Assembly: GCA_002099365.1 (NCBI GenBank)
Contig: MSED01000003.1
Coordinates: 1,550,001-1,614,000, forward strand
Source: Phialophora verrucosa
Lineage: Eukaryota; Ascomycota; Eurotiomycetes; Chaetothyriales; Herpotrichiellaceae
DNA: 64,000 nucleotides
Reading direction: 5' to 3'
The translations under genes were made by a program, and so were the position numbers. Below, piece by piece: positions 44,666 to 55,519 of the stretch; position 1 is the first letter of the stretch, and each line of letters begins with the position of its first letter. The notes under the pieces were generated by a model that had not been told where the DNA came from, searched no databases, and saw only the letters and a list, made by a program, of their open reading frames with translations.

Positions 44666-46023
44666 TCACGATTTCGTGTTCTTACTTCTCCAGCTCGGGT
44701 GACCCATTGGGTCGCGGGCAATGCTCTCCCACTCCCTCACTTTCTCCAGCCCAACACCTTCGTCGAACCCGTACTTTAACCGCGTGGCCTCTGCTGCCAG
44801 CTTGGCGTACTTCATGGCTCCTCTCGTGCTGCCTACGCTATTATATGCCAGGGCCGCGTATCCGTACGCGGAGTCGAGGAACCCATCTAGCCCTTCGGCT
44901 TTGTACAAGTCGACGAGCTTTTGAGCTTTCTTGACGCTGGAGGCCGACCCTTGAGAGAGCTCCCACTGTAGCGTCACGATGTCTTGGGTGGCTTTGTCGG
45001 ACTCTGCTACCGTGCGGTGGTTGTTATGCGACCCAGGCGAGCAGCGCGGGCAAGTACATGTGAATTGGAATATCGACTGGAAGTGTTTCTGCCGGTCGGC
45101 GTGCAGACGCAGAGGCGGCGCGTACGAGATGGTGATTTCCTCGTCCTTTTTGATAGGGCGCACGGCATGGACGTAGTGGGTGAACATGTTGGCGGAGAGG
45201 AAGTATTGGGCGCTACAAAGCGTTAGTTGGATGTAGGGTCAGAACACAGCGACGGGAAAGAAGGGCGCGCGGCTTAGAATACAGAGAAATCTCAGGCATA
45301 CTTTGGCGCGCAGGCGTGGTTGAATCTCGAGGCCTCGGGAAATACGGCCGGGTGCATTAAGCCGCCGAGCTTCATCTCAAATCCGTTCGCCTTGAGGATG
45401 TCCTGAGCCACGACGTCTGGCTCGTCGTAAATCTTGGCCAGGGAGAGGTAGGCGTCCCTACTTGCCGGCGGGAGTTGATCAATGGCTAGCCTGAGCAATC
45501 TCTCCCGATCTTCCGTGAAGAGGAGGTCGCCAATATGTGTGAGAAGGCAGGGCGTATAGGCCGTGATGAGATCCCCACGTTCGAGAGGCCGAGAAGCAAA
45601 CATGCCCATTCCCTTGCCGGGAATCAAGGCCGTGTACCATGGTCGATCCTCTGTCTCAATATCGAGGTTGATACCTTTGGAGGACAATGCCGTAGGGTCC
45701 TGGAATGGTGGCAGAGATGCGAACTCCTGTGCGATTGCCGGTCTCGTGAAGATGGAGATGCCTCGTCCGTTGCTGAAGGACGCATTGGTGTAGACACAGT
45801 ACTGATCTCCGCTCTCGTCGATGTCCTCGGTGCAGATCGGTTTGTGCGTCCAGGGGAAATATGAGGTTGACTCCTCCTGCTGAATACGATCGTGCTCAGG
45901 GTCGGCGAACGTCTCACTAGACGTGGGGAGTTCGTCGTGTGGGGAAGCCGCGGCTTGGTCGCTCGAAGAAACAAGTGCAACACACAGCGAAAGAACACAT
46001 GACGAGACGGCGTTGAGCTTCAT
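44666..46023 (-). CDS. Secretory-pathway SET-domain protein
   Basis: Putative lysine methyltransferase-fold protein with an N-terminal signal peptide. Exons 45302..46023 and 44666..45212 around an 89-nt intron give 422 residues. ATG 46023 is chosen because it begins a clear signal peptide (MKLNAVSSCVLSLCVALVSS); an open frame continues 168 nt upstream without conservation. SET motifs: GKGMGMFASRPLERGDLI (the G-x-G cofactor region), RFNHACAPNAQYFLSAN (NHxCxPN; completed only by splicing), and EEITISYAPP. A post-SET-like CTCPRC cluster comes next, followed by a helical C-terminal repeat region. SET proteins with signal peptides are frequent in filamentous ascomycetes but their substrates are unknown; histone methylation should not be assumed. 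Confidence 0.9.
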
Positions 46024-46699
46024 TTTACCAGAGTTCGAGAAAGTAGAACTCTGAAAGCATCGAACAAACACAGGATTGAAGGCGATGCAGAAGACTGGCC
46101 GTTGAACTCCATCTCCGACCCTGAAACACTCGGGCGCCGATTGGAGTGTTTCATATTTGACATCCCCTTGTTTCGTGCTTGACGAGGCCACATGAGAGTG
46201 CTGACGTACGTAATGTATATGCGCAAAACTACGGGCAAGTACACTGATTGCCTCAGGCGGAACATGGGATGCAGTGAGACGGAACAGGAACGAAAGTTGA
46301 TTAAGGAGAACATCTCAAATTCATCCTCCGTGCTTGACGCAGCGGCGCCGGTGGTTGAAAATCGCAGGCGGAGTTTAAGGCAACTTAGCCGAGAGTGTGC
46401 CTTGTTCGGCTCGACCAATCAACTCCATCACGATTTTACGTGGTGATATAGTGAACAATGTCAACAGCCGGACAGACAATTGATACACAACAGGCCTCCG
46501 TGAGCCACACAGTGTTCTGTCTCTACTGTTTATTGGTACACAGTCCTATTATCGGCTATTTCTAAACCCTTTTTCTTTAAAACCCGGGTATCATGCGTTG
46601 TCGTGTCATAACCTCATGCCTTGAATAGTAGTACAAGTTGCAAATGTGAACCCATCCGAAAGCCGCTCGTATTCTCTGGTGGTCGGAGTGGTCGCGTCA
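46024..46699. other. Intergenic region
   Basis: 676 bp between two minus-strand genes: promoter of the SET gene on the left, 3' region of the ZZ/EF-hand gene on the right. Short open frames on both strands lack conservation. Confidence 0.4.
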
Positions 46700-49600
46700 C
46701 TAGAAACTAGCCATCTCCAACCATGTGCCCACGAACGCCAACTTCCCCATGTCAGTACTGCTCTCCCACGTCTCTGGCTCGGTGTCGTCTTTGCCCTTGT
46801 TCTTGTCACCCAAGGCTTTGCTCACTTCATCCTCCGGCACCATCTTGCGCCGAAACTCCGAGAAGCTGAGCTTGCCACCTCCACCGCGGCGATCGGCTTC
46901 GGCATCAATCAGGTCATGTTTCTGCCAGAGATAGTACAGATCTCGTGCCTCGATTAGATTGTCTGAAAGCAGACTGGGTCGCGCCGGTGCTTTTGAAGAT
47001 CGAGCCTTCGTTCCGGGCCTAGTTGGGATCGCCGGTCCTGGTCCATCATCTTGAGCCTCATTGGGGCTTTTGAGCGGAATGGACGAATACTCTTCGTCCT
47101 TGGCATCCTTAGCTGAGCTCTGAGGTGCAGGGGAAGGTCCCGCTTCGTCCGGGCGAAACTGTGGAAGCGTCGGGTCGCGGTAGAACTCCTCTGCTACACC
47201 GTGATGTGTCGGAAGTGCCTCCGGTACTGCTTCGGGTGATTGACGTTGGAAGCCACGCGTGAATCCTGCAGGATCTTCAGGGTCGTCTTCCGCCAGTCCT
47301 TCCTCGGCCGGTCCTTCCTCCGCCAGCACCGTTGCAATTGGGTTCCGGAGATGATCTGTATGGCCAGTAGCCAGGTGCCGCGCTTCTTCCTTGTCATTTC
47401 TCCGTGTCATGAACTCAATCTCAGCCGCTTGCCGCGGATCGTCAAGGTCTCTGTTGAGTTCGAGGATCTTCTCAAACTGTTTTCTTTCCTCTTTGGCAAG
47501 ACGACGAGCGTTGCGTGTCTCTTGTGCTGCCATAAAGTCGTCCTCCTTGTCCTTGAACAAGGCATCCAGCAGCTGATTGAAGCCTTGTTGAACAGCCTGG
47601 TAAAGGATGTCCTTGCCGATGTCTGCTTCAGCCTGGCTGAGCTCATACCCGCCCCATCTTTCGTTCACTGGTACACTTCGGGACGAAGCGTTGGAACGGG
47701 TCTCATAGTCTGTGTCGATGGCACTATCATCGAAACGAACTTTCGACGAAGATCGAGATGCCATGGATGCTCTTCTCGGGCTTGCGCCGTTCCGAGCGCG
47801 TTTCTTGGCGGCCGGCGAGGTATTCTCTTCGTCCGAACTATCAGGCTCCGTGTACCCTGGCGGTTTGGTCATGCCTTCTTCATCGTCGAGATAAAACTGG
47901 CGGCGACGCCATCTTTCTTCCACGGCATGTGCGCGTGCGGCTTGCTCGACGTGGTCTGCCGCCGCATCAAGACGCTGTGACTGGGCGTAGAGCACTCTTG
48001 TCCTATCGACTGGATCGGTTATGTCCTCCAGAGGCACTTGGTGTCCCAGTGCATTGGTGATGTCATCCGGTGTAGGAGGCAGAAGAGGAGGCCAAGGGTA
48101 TGTTTGGAGAGGCGCATCGGGACCCGTGACTTCTTCCTCAGGCACGTCATATTGCTCCATGCCGGAACCTGTATAGTCACCGTAGCTCGGCACCATCATG
48201 AGGGGTTCATCCTCGGGAGCCTCTGTCCTGAAGGATCTGAAGGGGTGAGCTCTACTACGATCACCGAGCGCGGCGTTTCCAATAGCGCGAGCGCGATCTC
48301 CCCGCGTGTCGGTATCATTCTGCAATACGCCCGTAGACCCGTTGATAAGCTGAAGGTCTCCGTTGGGTTGACGTTGCTTATCCTGCCCCGTCCTTGATTC
48401 ATGGCCATACAGCTCACCTCCGCCGAAAACGGCGCTGATCGGTTGGCTGCCTTGGACGACCTCCTGCAGCTCTTCTTCATTGTAGCCAAAATCACCTTGG
48501 CTGTTGATCATTTCGCGGCTCAGCTCCTTGCTCAACGCGTAATATGCACGTAGCATGCGGAGAAAGTCCTTGCGATCCACATAGCCGTCCCCATCCAGAT
48601 CATAGCCTTCGAAGATGCGCTTCAATCTGGCGAACCGGCTCTTGTCCTGCAGGCGAGAGAGGCCGCGGATGTACTCGTCAAAGGTAATGAGGCCGTCCCG
48701 ATTCGTGTCATAGAATGCGAAAATCCGGTCGTAGATCAGAGATGCCGGAGAACCTCTGTGACCATCGGAAGAGATAAAGTATGCGTCGAATCCCTTGCGA
48801 TCGATGGCAACGCCGAGGCCAGTAGGATATGTGGTACAATAATGACTTGCGACACACTTGAACTGCTCGTAGAGCGCATCCATCTCTGTGCGTTCCATGC
48901 TGGTCTCTTCCAATAGCGGCTTCGACGCGCTTGATGGCAATGAAGTGACAAATGCATCCGGGTTTCCTGGATACCATTTCGGAGTGACCTGCTTCACATT
49001 TCCTCTCGAAGGAGCCGGGATCCGAATTTTGTAGAAGACGTGGCTTTTCACATGCGAAGAGCTAGCCTCGCAGCTCTCGCAGAGGTCGAAGTCGAAACAG
49101 TTTGCGCAGTGGTAACGAATGCCTGCGATAGGATGCACCCCACAACTATTGCACTCGACGCCACGGTGAATGTAGCCTTCTCGGCGTGCCTGCTCGCCAG
49201 CAATGTGATAGAGAAGGTCCAGCATGTTCTGGCTTCCTCCAGGATCGTCCTCATTGTTACCAAACGAAATGTCACTATCAGAGTCGTCGCTGCTGTTGTC
49301 GTCATGACTGTTGTCATTTGCATCCGCCAGGGCCTGCAGGACATCGAGCGGAGCTATGCCAACGGTATCCACAGCACCATCAGTCCGGGTCGGGTTGATT
49401 CTGGGACTATGCTCAGGAACGGTGAGCGGATTGTAATTTGTTTTGAAGGCGACCTGTCCTTGGTCAAAGGCTTTCGCCACTACATAGACAATCTGGGGTT
49501 TGACTCCAAGATTGTCCAGAGCCGTGGCCAATATGGAAGTATCCTCTCCGAATACAAATCCTTCAGGGAACTCTTCCTTGATAAAGTTCTGGACGAACAT

Positions 49601-50011
49601 GGCATGGATGTGGAAGAGAAGGCATTCTTTCTGCATGTCCGATAGCGTCTGCCCGCAATACTCCACCAGGAACCCGTGTATGGAGATGAGGTTGTTAGGA
49701 AGCAAGGTTATATTGAGGAATTCAGGGGTAGGAAAGAACCAAGGATTGTTATATTGTCCGTAGCCCTGCCTCGTTTCGTTTCGGTGTTGCAGATGTTTGA
49801 TGGCTTGATCGATAGGGTCATATTCGAGGATGGGCTGGTAGCCACTGCGCCAATTGCTTCTTCTCCTAGGACGGCGGATGGCATTGCTTCGATGAAGGGA
49901 GGTGCCTGTCGGCTGGTTCGCATATTGCTGGTAGGTGTAGAGGGCCGCAGTCAGGGCGACTGCTCCAGCTAGCGCGAGGAGAAGCGGCTTTCGATATGAC
50001 TGATCCGACAT
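46700..50011 (-). CDS. ZZ zinc-finger and EF-hand membrane-anchored protein
   Basis: Intronless, 1,103 residues. Residues about 9-25 (LLLALAGAVALTAALYT) form an N-terminal membrane anchor. A ZZ-type zinc finger lies at about 287-325 (CNSCGVHPIAG, YHCANCFDFDLCESC). Two canonical calcium-binding EF-hands follow at about 435-446 (DTNRDGLITFDE) and 471-482 (DLDGDGYVDRKD), both with complete oxygen-ligand positions. The second half is charged, largely disordered, with coiled-coil-like Glu/Arg-rich stretches (about 830-900) and a C-terminal LSFSEFRRKM segment that may be a degenerate EF-hand. This architecture recurs in filamentous ascomycetes. It is probably a calcium-responsive scaffold; no enzyme domain is seen. 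Confidence 0.9.
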   Translation of the reverse strand: MSDQSYRKPLLLALAGAVALTAALYTYQQYANQPTGTSLHRSNAIRRPRRRSNWRSGYQPILEYDPIDQAIKHLQHRNETRQGYGQYNNPWFFPTPEFLNITLLPNNLISIHGFLVEYCGQTLSDMQKECLLFHIHAMFVQNFIKEEFPEGFVFGEDTSILATALDNLGVKPQIVYVVAKAFDQGQVAFKTNYNPLTVPEHSPRINPTRTDGAVDTVGIAPLDVLQALADANDNSHDDNSSDDSDSDISFGNNEDDPGGSQNMLDLLYHIAGEQARREGYIHRGVECNSCGVHPIAGIRYHCANCFDFDLCESCEASSSHVKSHVFYKIRIPAPSRGNVKQVTPKWYPGNPDAFVTSLPSSASKPLLEETSMERTEMDALYEQFKCVASHYCTTYPTGLGVAIDRKGFDAYFISSDGHRGSPASLIYDRIFAFYDTNRDGLITFDEYIRGLSRLQDKSRFARLKRIFEGYDLDGDGYVDRKDFLRMLRAYYALSKELSREMINSQGDFGYNEEELQEVVQGSQPISAVFGGGELYGHESRTGQDKQRQPNGDLQLINGSTGVLQNDTDTRGDRARAIGNAALGDRSRAHPFRSFRTEAPEDEPLMMVPSYGDYTGSGMEQYDVPEEEVTGPDAPLQTYPWPPLLPPTPDDITNALGHQVPLEDITDPVDRTRVLYAQSQRLDAAADHVEQAARAHAVEERWRRRQFYLDDEEGMTKPPGYTEPDSSDEENTSPAAKKRARNGASPRRASMASRSSSKVRFDDSAIDTDYETRSNASSRSVPVNERWGGYELSQAEADIGKDILYQAVQQGFNQLLDALFKDKEDDFMAAQETRNARRLAKEERKQFEKILELNRDLDDPRQAAEIEFMTRRNDKEEARHLATGHTDHLRNPIATVLAEEGPAEEGLAEDDPEDPAGFTRGFQRQSPEAVPEALPTHHGVAEEFYRDPTLPQFRPDEAGPSPAPQSSAKDAKDEEYSSIPLKSPNEAQDDGPGPAIPTRPGTKARSSKAPARPSLLSDNLIEARDLYYLWQKHDLIDAEADRRGGGGKLSFSEFRRKMVPEDEVSKALGDKNKGKDDTEPETWESSTDMGKLAFVGTWLEMASF

Positions 50012-50487
50012 GTTCGCGGGATATCCATCGCAGTCTTCAGGAGAAGCTGCCGCACGAGAGTGGCTTCTGTGTTGTCAGTCATGCGAAGTCACGAACTGAA
50101 TGTCTGCGCAAGTTCGGTCAAACAGAATTGCGCAACATGGTTTTGTACGCTGAGGAAGTAGCTGCATAAACATACGGCGGAGTAAATAGTCTTAATTCCC
50201 ATAATCATGGGAGAAGTGGGAGGCGGGCTCCCATCAACAACCTACGAGAGCTTGATTCTTCTTCATCGCATTTGCGCCAACATCACGAAGCATTACAGGG
50301 TCAGTTGGGGAAGTCAGGCAAGTATGCGTTGTCCCTTGCTTTTCCTGCCCTGCGAACACTTATCACTGTTCGCGTCGGTGGCACGTGTAGTGTCACGTGC
50401 GTGAAGCTTGGCAACGTGACGCCGCCAAGACTTATCTGCCTGCTCACCCACGTAGATGATTTGGGATGACAACTGCAATTGACACAG
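50012..50487. other. Promoter region of the ZZ/EF-hand gene and upstream flank of a transporter relic
   Basis: 476 bp without a gene. An AGATAA-type GATA site (as TTATCT) is at 50432-50437. A repeated CACGT core occurs near 50381-50400 (CACGTGTAGTGTCACGTGCG). Confidence 0.4.
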
Positions 50488-50580
50488 TACTTCGAGTGGA
50501 ATCCAAGTGGCTGGCCGGACCGATTCGGGGTCCATGTCTTTACAGAATGCGGCCCCATGCACATCGCCAGCCGACTGAGT
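50488..50580 (+). pseudogene. Ammonium-transporter exon relic
   Basis: 31 codons reading YFEWNPSGWPDRFGV, then HVFTECGPMHIAS, align without gaps to residues around His198 of the intact transporter downstream (parent segment 52032-52124; YFEWNPNGWLYKLGV, GSGPVHIAS). By eye 18 of 31 residues and about 70% of bases match. Nothing recognisable continues on either side except short weak stretches, so this is a decayed fragment of a duplicated or former tandem copy, not a gene. It still preserves the pore His and flanking Gly-Pro. Confidence 0.75.
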
Positions 50581-51383
50581 CCTCTAACTCGGAAGTCTTG
50601 TGCGCGACAGCAAACCGCTCCACCAAGGCCGCCTTCACCTCGCTCCACCCCTGGTTGTGCCTCAGCCTCGTGGGAGCGGAACATGCCCAGAGCTTGGCAC
50701 GGCTCCATAGATAAGGGAATCCTTCCTCGTCAGCCCATCACGTTTCAGTTTCAGGCTTTCAATTGCTCGGCGGAATCGCCTGTCGTTCTATTTGCAAAGC
50801 TGGATCAGCTCGACCCAGCATAGCGCACCACGGGTCTTGTCCGCCACGAGGTGGCTCTTCCAGCCAAGAGATACGCAGTAGAGATAAGTTAGTCCCCGAC
50901 CGTGCATGGCAACTTGTTGGCCGACCTGTTATCCACCCTCGGCATGGATAGGAACCCAGGAACCACCAGCCTACTGGGCACTAACTAGCCGCGTCCACCA
51001 CCATCATTCTCGACGCATCTTCACGCCACGCGACAGGCTACTATGCGCCACGGATTCTAGTACGATGGCTATCTAGAATTGTGGTCTCTAGAACTGTCGT
51101 CTCGGGGCAGGAGATCAGGGTTTGGTTACCTCTCTGGGGATAACGCTCTGTCTATCTCTTGGCACCCAGTCCGACGTAATGGTAACCTGACAAGAGAGAG
51201 GTAGGTACCTGATGCGTGTAAATAGACAGCGAGGGTTCCTGAGTATCTTCTGCCCTTCGAATCCTTTCTTCTCTTGTCCCTATTGCCCTGCTTACTCCCA
51301 AGCTATTTGTCTTGAGCGCTGCCGCTTTTGTCACAAAGAGGATCTTCCGGCAACAAGAGGATTGCTCAGTCGAACGCCTCGCC
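50581..51383. promoter_or_regulatory. Ammonium-transporter upstream region with GATA-factor sites
   Basis: Contains HGATAR matches at 50709-50714 (AGATAA), 50882-50887 (AGATAA), 51069-51074 (AGATAG on minus) and 51152-51157 (AGATAG on minus), plus a GATAA core at 51139. Clustered GATA sites are the binding pattern of AreA/NIT2-type nitrogen regulators, which control fungal ammonium permeases. Whether these sites are bound is inference. Confidence 0.5.
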
Positions 51384-53198
51384 ATGGCAGACGCGCCCGT
51401 CCCCATCACGGAATGGCCCGACTACAGCGTGAATCCCCAAGGCGGCGATCCCATCACGCAGGATCTCAATGCCCCGTATGACAAGGTATGTGGCGGCAAA
51501 GAACAACAATCGATACATCGAGTGTGTCTCCTCGCTGACCTTGTGCTTTCCGCGCACCCAGGGCGACCTATGTTGGATCCTCGTCTGCACAGTCTTATGC
51601 TGGCAGATCACTCCCGCCATGTAAGGCCGCCACCGTCAATCAGCACGTGTCAATTGTCTAACATTATACCAAGCGGCTACCTCTACGCAGGGATGCATCG
51701 CCGCAAAGCCGCCTTGACCATGATCTTCCAGTCTCTGTTCTGCGCCTGTGCCTGCGGCATTCAATTCTGGATCTATGGGTACTCGCTGTACCAATCGCAC
51801 ACGACCAACCCGATGCTCGGCAACGTCAGCCTCGCGGCTCTACACAACGTGCTCGCCCAGCCGTCGCTCGCCAACCCGGACATTCCCGACATTCTATACG
51901 CGTGCTTCGGATTCACTTTCGTCACCGCGACGGCGATGATCCTGGCGGGCGCGATGCTCGAGCGGGGTCGTCTCTGGCCGTCCATGCTTTTCCTGCTCTG
52001 CTGGACGACCTTTGTCTACTATATCCTCGCGTACTTTGAGTGGAATCCTAACGGCTGGCTGTACAAGCTCGGGGTTTATGACTTTGCCGGATCGGGCCCC
52101 GTGCACATCGCCAGCGGGTTCAGTGCTTTGGCTTGGAGCCTGATGCTAGGTCCTCGGTTAAGCGACCATTCCGCCGGGGAGAGGCAGAAGATCACCCATT
52201 TCAAGCCTCACAACCCGTTTCTCGTGGGCATTGGAACCTGTTTCATTTGGTTTGGCTGGTTTGCATTCAACGGTCAGTTTGTCCCCGGTCCCGTCGACCC
52301 TTGTTTTGGGTTGGACAACAGCATAATCGCACAACACCCACCAAGTTTCTGTGCTGACTTTGACCTCCCCTAGGCGCCAGCACCGCCAACCTGTCTATCC
52401 GATCCATCTACGTCGTCGTCAACACCAACCTGGCCGCTTGTGGAGGCGGCATCGGCTGGACCCTCCTCGAATACTTCCACACCAAGAAGTTCAGCATCAT
52501 CGGCTTCTGCTCTGGCATCATCTCAGGCCTCGTGGGGATCACCCCCGCGGCAGGCTACGGTAAGTTTGTGGTCCCTCCGTCGGTGTTAATGATACATCGA
52601 TCTTCCCATAGCCAACACATGCTCCCGACTAACGCATACACACACAGTTCCCGTCTATGTCGCCGCGCTCGTCGGCCTCCTCACCTCCATCTGCTGCTTC
52701 TACACCAACAAGTACAAATACCTGATCTCGATCGACGAGGGCCTCGACATCTTCGCCCTCCACGGCGTCGGCGGCTTCGTAGGCGACCTGCTCACGGGCT
52801 TCTTCGCCGCCAGCTGGGTGCCCGCCCTGGACGGCGTCTCCGGCGCGTCCTACGCCGGCGGTTGGTGGGAACACAACTGGATCCAGCTCGGCTACCAGCT
52901 CGCCGCGGCGACCACGTGCGCGGCGTGGAGCTTTGTCGTCAGCTGCATCCTGCTATTTGTCATCAACAAGATCCCCGGCTGCCATTTGCGCGTCAAGGAA
53001 GAGGACGAGCAGCGGGGTCTGGACTTCAAGTACCTGAGCGACGTGCACTGGGGGGAGTTGGAGCGCGGCAGTTTCGGCGGCTTTGTGCCCCAGGGCATGC
53101 ACCAGGGCGTGCCGTTCTCTGGGTCCGGGCCTGGGAGCGAGAGTGGGAGCGGGAGTCCGGAGCACGAGGGTGTCCTTGCGCCGAAGAAGCAAGAGTAG
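51384..53198 (+). CDS. Ammonium transporter of the Mep/Amt family
   Basis: Plasma-membrane ammonium permease with 11 membrane spans. Exons: 51384..51485, 51562..51620, 51674..52272, 52374..52559, 52648..53198, all GT-AG and in phase, giving 498 residues. Family features: DLCWILVCTVLCWQITPAIGYLYAGM (first span, split by an intron), the pore histidines His198 (GSGPVHIASGF) and His354 (IFALHGVGGFVGDL), and the signature GFSALAWSLMLG. NTNLAACGGG and GLVGITPAAGYV follow. The cytosolic tail is long, with ELERGSFGGFVPQGM and a Gly/Ser/Pro-rich low-complexity segment near the end. Whether it also acts as a sensor like yeast Mep2 cannot be told from sequence. Confidence 0.95.
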
Positions 53199-53648
53199 AA
53201 CGGGGCGAAACGGCCACCCTCTAACCCCTTTACTTGACTCACGCGTACTTATATCTTTCCTTGGGTCATGCATGCATGTTTGGGACTTTTCGGCAGTCGA
53301 GACTGTCAGCTGCAAAGTTATATACTTTGTGTACTTAGATACTAGATACAATACTTCGATTCTTAGGTCATGCAGGAGCCATGCCTGACCGATCGGTTAG
53401 TTGGCGAGCCATTTAGAGAATCAGTCTATAGACTAAGGACCACCGATGAGCTGGAGGACCTGCGCAACCTACAGGTTCACACGGTCGAGTGAGAATCCCT
53501 GGGCCCAGGTCTGAGTCTGAGCCCTTTACAGAACAACATGCAGTCGGCCACTCTCTCCTACCAATGCAGACACAGTCGCTTCCGTCAATACTTGTGCACT
53601 CACGGTCATTCCCGTCAATACTCTGCGTGGACACACACGGCCACTCCG
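53199..53648. terminator. Shared 3' region of transporter and P450
   Basis: 450 bp between convergent stops; includes part of an imperfect direct repeat (see 53582-53656). Confidence 0.3.
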
Positions 53649-53656
53649 TCAATACT
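53582..53656. repeat. Imperfect ~30-bp direct repeat, three units
   Basis: CCGTCAATACT occurs at 53582, 53612 and 53646, each separated by related spacer text (CACTC/CATTC, CACACGG). The last unit overlaps the P450 stop codon, suggesting local duplication at the gene end. Confidence 0.6.
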
Positions 53657-55519
53657 GAGCGGACACCGCGCCTACAGGCCGACCCCCACTTCTCTGCTGC
53701 CGCTCCAGAACCCTCAAAAGCTGCTCTTCATACTGCGACGCATCTTCGACCCGCAACGACGCGTCCTGAAGGGCCGCTTCTGCGCGGATCTTCTCCGCAA
53801 CCCGGGCGCTTCGGGGCGTGATGCTGCACGCAAACTGGGCGGGTCTGATCACCGGGAAGCCGCCGACTAGGACGCACGTCAGCTCACCACCTCGCATCGC
53901 CTGCCAACCAGTCACAATGAGATATAATAGCACTTACTGATCTCGTCGCTGGGAGGCGGATTCGGACCCAGCGTGATATCAAACGCCCACAACAAGCGGC
54001 TGGTCAGGATGAACAGCGAGGCATCGGCAACGTGCTTGCCGGGACATTCTCTCCTGCCAACGCCAAATCCATAGTGGATGGGCGCGTGTGTTAAACCAGG
54101 CGTATACCGGGGGTCTTTCTCGGAGAGGAACCGTTCGGGCATGAACCTGTCGTGGTGGCGGTAGTAGTCGTCGTTGTGGTGGAGGGCGTAGAAGTTGTTG
54201 ATGACCGTGGTGCCCTCGGGGATGGTTTTATCTCGGTAACTATCGCGCTCGCTGGTGGCGTGGAAGACTCCCACGGGGGCGACGGAAGACCAGCGATGGA
54301 GCTCCTCCATGACGGCGGCGAGATAGGGCAGATTTGCCCGATCTTCCCAGCTGGGCAGACGCGTCGGTCCCACGACTCGATCGAGTTCTTCTTGTGCGGA
54401 CTTGACGAAGTCGGGATATACCACGGCGGCTTTGAAGAACCACTGCAGCGCTGTGGCCGTTGTCTCGGATCCCGCGGAGAGGAGTTCGGACAGGATGACG
54501 CGGCGGTCGATGTTCGAGAAGTTGACCACCTCGGGACTTTTCAGGAAGCGGGTGAGGAAGCAGTCGGGCGCGTCGCCCTTGTGCATCCGGTCGACGATGG
54601 CGTCGAAGAAGACGGACCAGAATTCCGTCATGTTCTCAAACGTCTGGCGTGCTTCGGCTCGCCACGGCGCGAGACCGTCGGGGAGGTAGTTCAGGATGGG
54701 AATCGTGTCGGCCCACCAGTAGCCCAGACGCAGCTCTACTGACGTGTCAGTATATTGGGAGTCAGTATTTTCTAGTCGGGAGACGCACTGTTGAACATAT
54801 CTTGAAAGACACGCCGCATCGCCTCCGGTGTCTTCGCGTCATTGCTGCCAAACCGGGCGCCCAGTCTACAGGGCAGGGTAAGTGATGGGGGTCCGACAAG
54901 CGGGACATTGGCCAGACACCTACAACAGGCTGAAAGTCACGCTGGTCGAGTAGCGGGCCATCTCGGTGAAGAAGGAGTCGGGATCGTCCAGCAGATGCCT
55001 CAGCGTCTGGCGACTCTCGTACTCCTGATACGGCAGGAAGATCTTCGCGTTGTGCATGCCGAGCAGACTGTGGATGAGCTTGCGGTGTTTCTGGAAGCGA
55101 GCCGCAAAGCCAGGTTAGACCGGCCCGTTATTGCTTAAAGGGAGAATCACAGACAAAGGCGCGCGTCATACCCTAAACTCATCGCCGTATTCCATCGTGA
55201 TCAGCCGGCCCTGGCCGATGATCTTGGCTTGCGACGATGTCGAGGGGCGGGAGGCGTACTTCCCTCCGCGCTTGACCATGAGTTCGTTGACAGCCGCTGG
55301 ACTGCTCAGAACAATCACTCTGGACCGGCCCAGCTTCAAGGAAAAGAAGTCTCCATATCTGGGCACGAAGCTGGCCAGATGTTGATAGAGCTTGGTCTTC
55401 TTATCGGGAGGGACGCCGATGAAGGGTATGTCGCGAGGGCCATCCGGCCACTGGGACCCACGTTCAGAGCGTGAGTATAGAGCCAGGAGAATGACAACGA
55501 CGAGGATGAGCCAGAACAT
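53649..55519 (-). CDS. Cytochrome P450 monooxygenase
   Basis: Haem-thiolate monooxygenase, membrane-anchored in the ER by residues about 2-17 (FWLILVVVILLALYS). Exons in transcript order: 55172..55519, 54924..55090, 54789..54865, 53938..54738, 53649..53866, introns 50-81 nt, total 536 residues, normal for fungal P450s. Motifs: I-helix AGSETT (286-291), K-helix ELHR (ExxR, 343-346), PERF, and the haem loop FGVGRRECPG with the axial Cys429. The overall pattern is close to the fungal CYP64-like group that includes oxidoreductases of mycotoxin pathways, but the substrate is not predictable. No polyketide or peptide synthase is in the window, so a biosynthetic cluster is not supported. Confidence 0.92.

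Noticed and set aside
47240..47980. 246-codon plus-strand frame opposite the ZZ/EF-hand gene
   Set aside because: Antisense shadow of a confident coding region.
51312..51383. Earlier non-ATG start of the ammonium transporter
   Set aside because: ATG 51384 matches the family N-terminus and leads directly into the first conserved residues.
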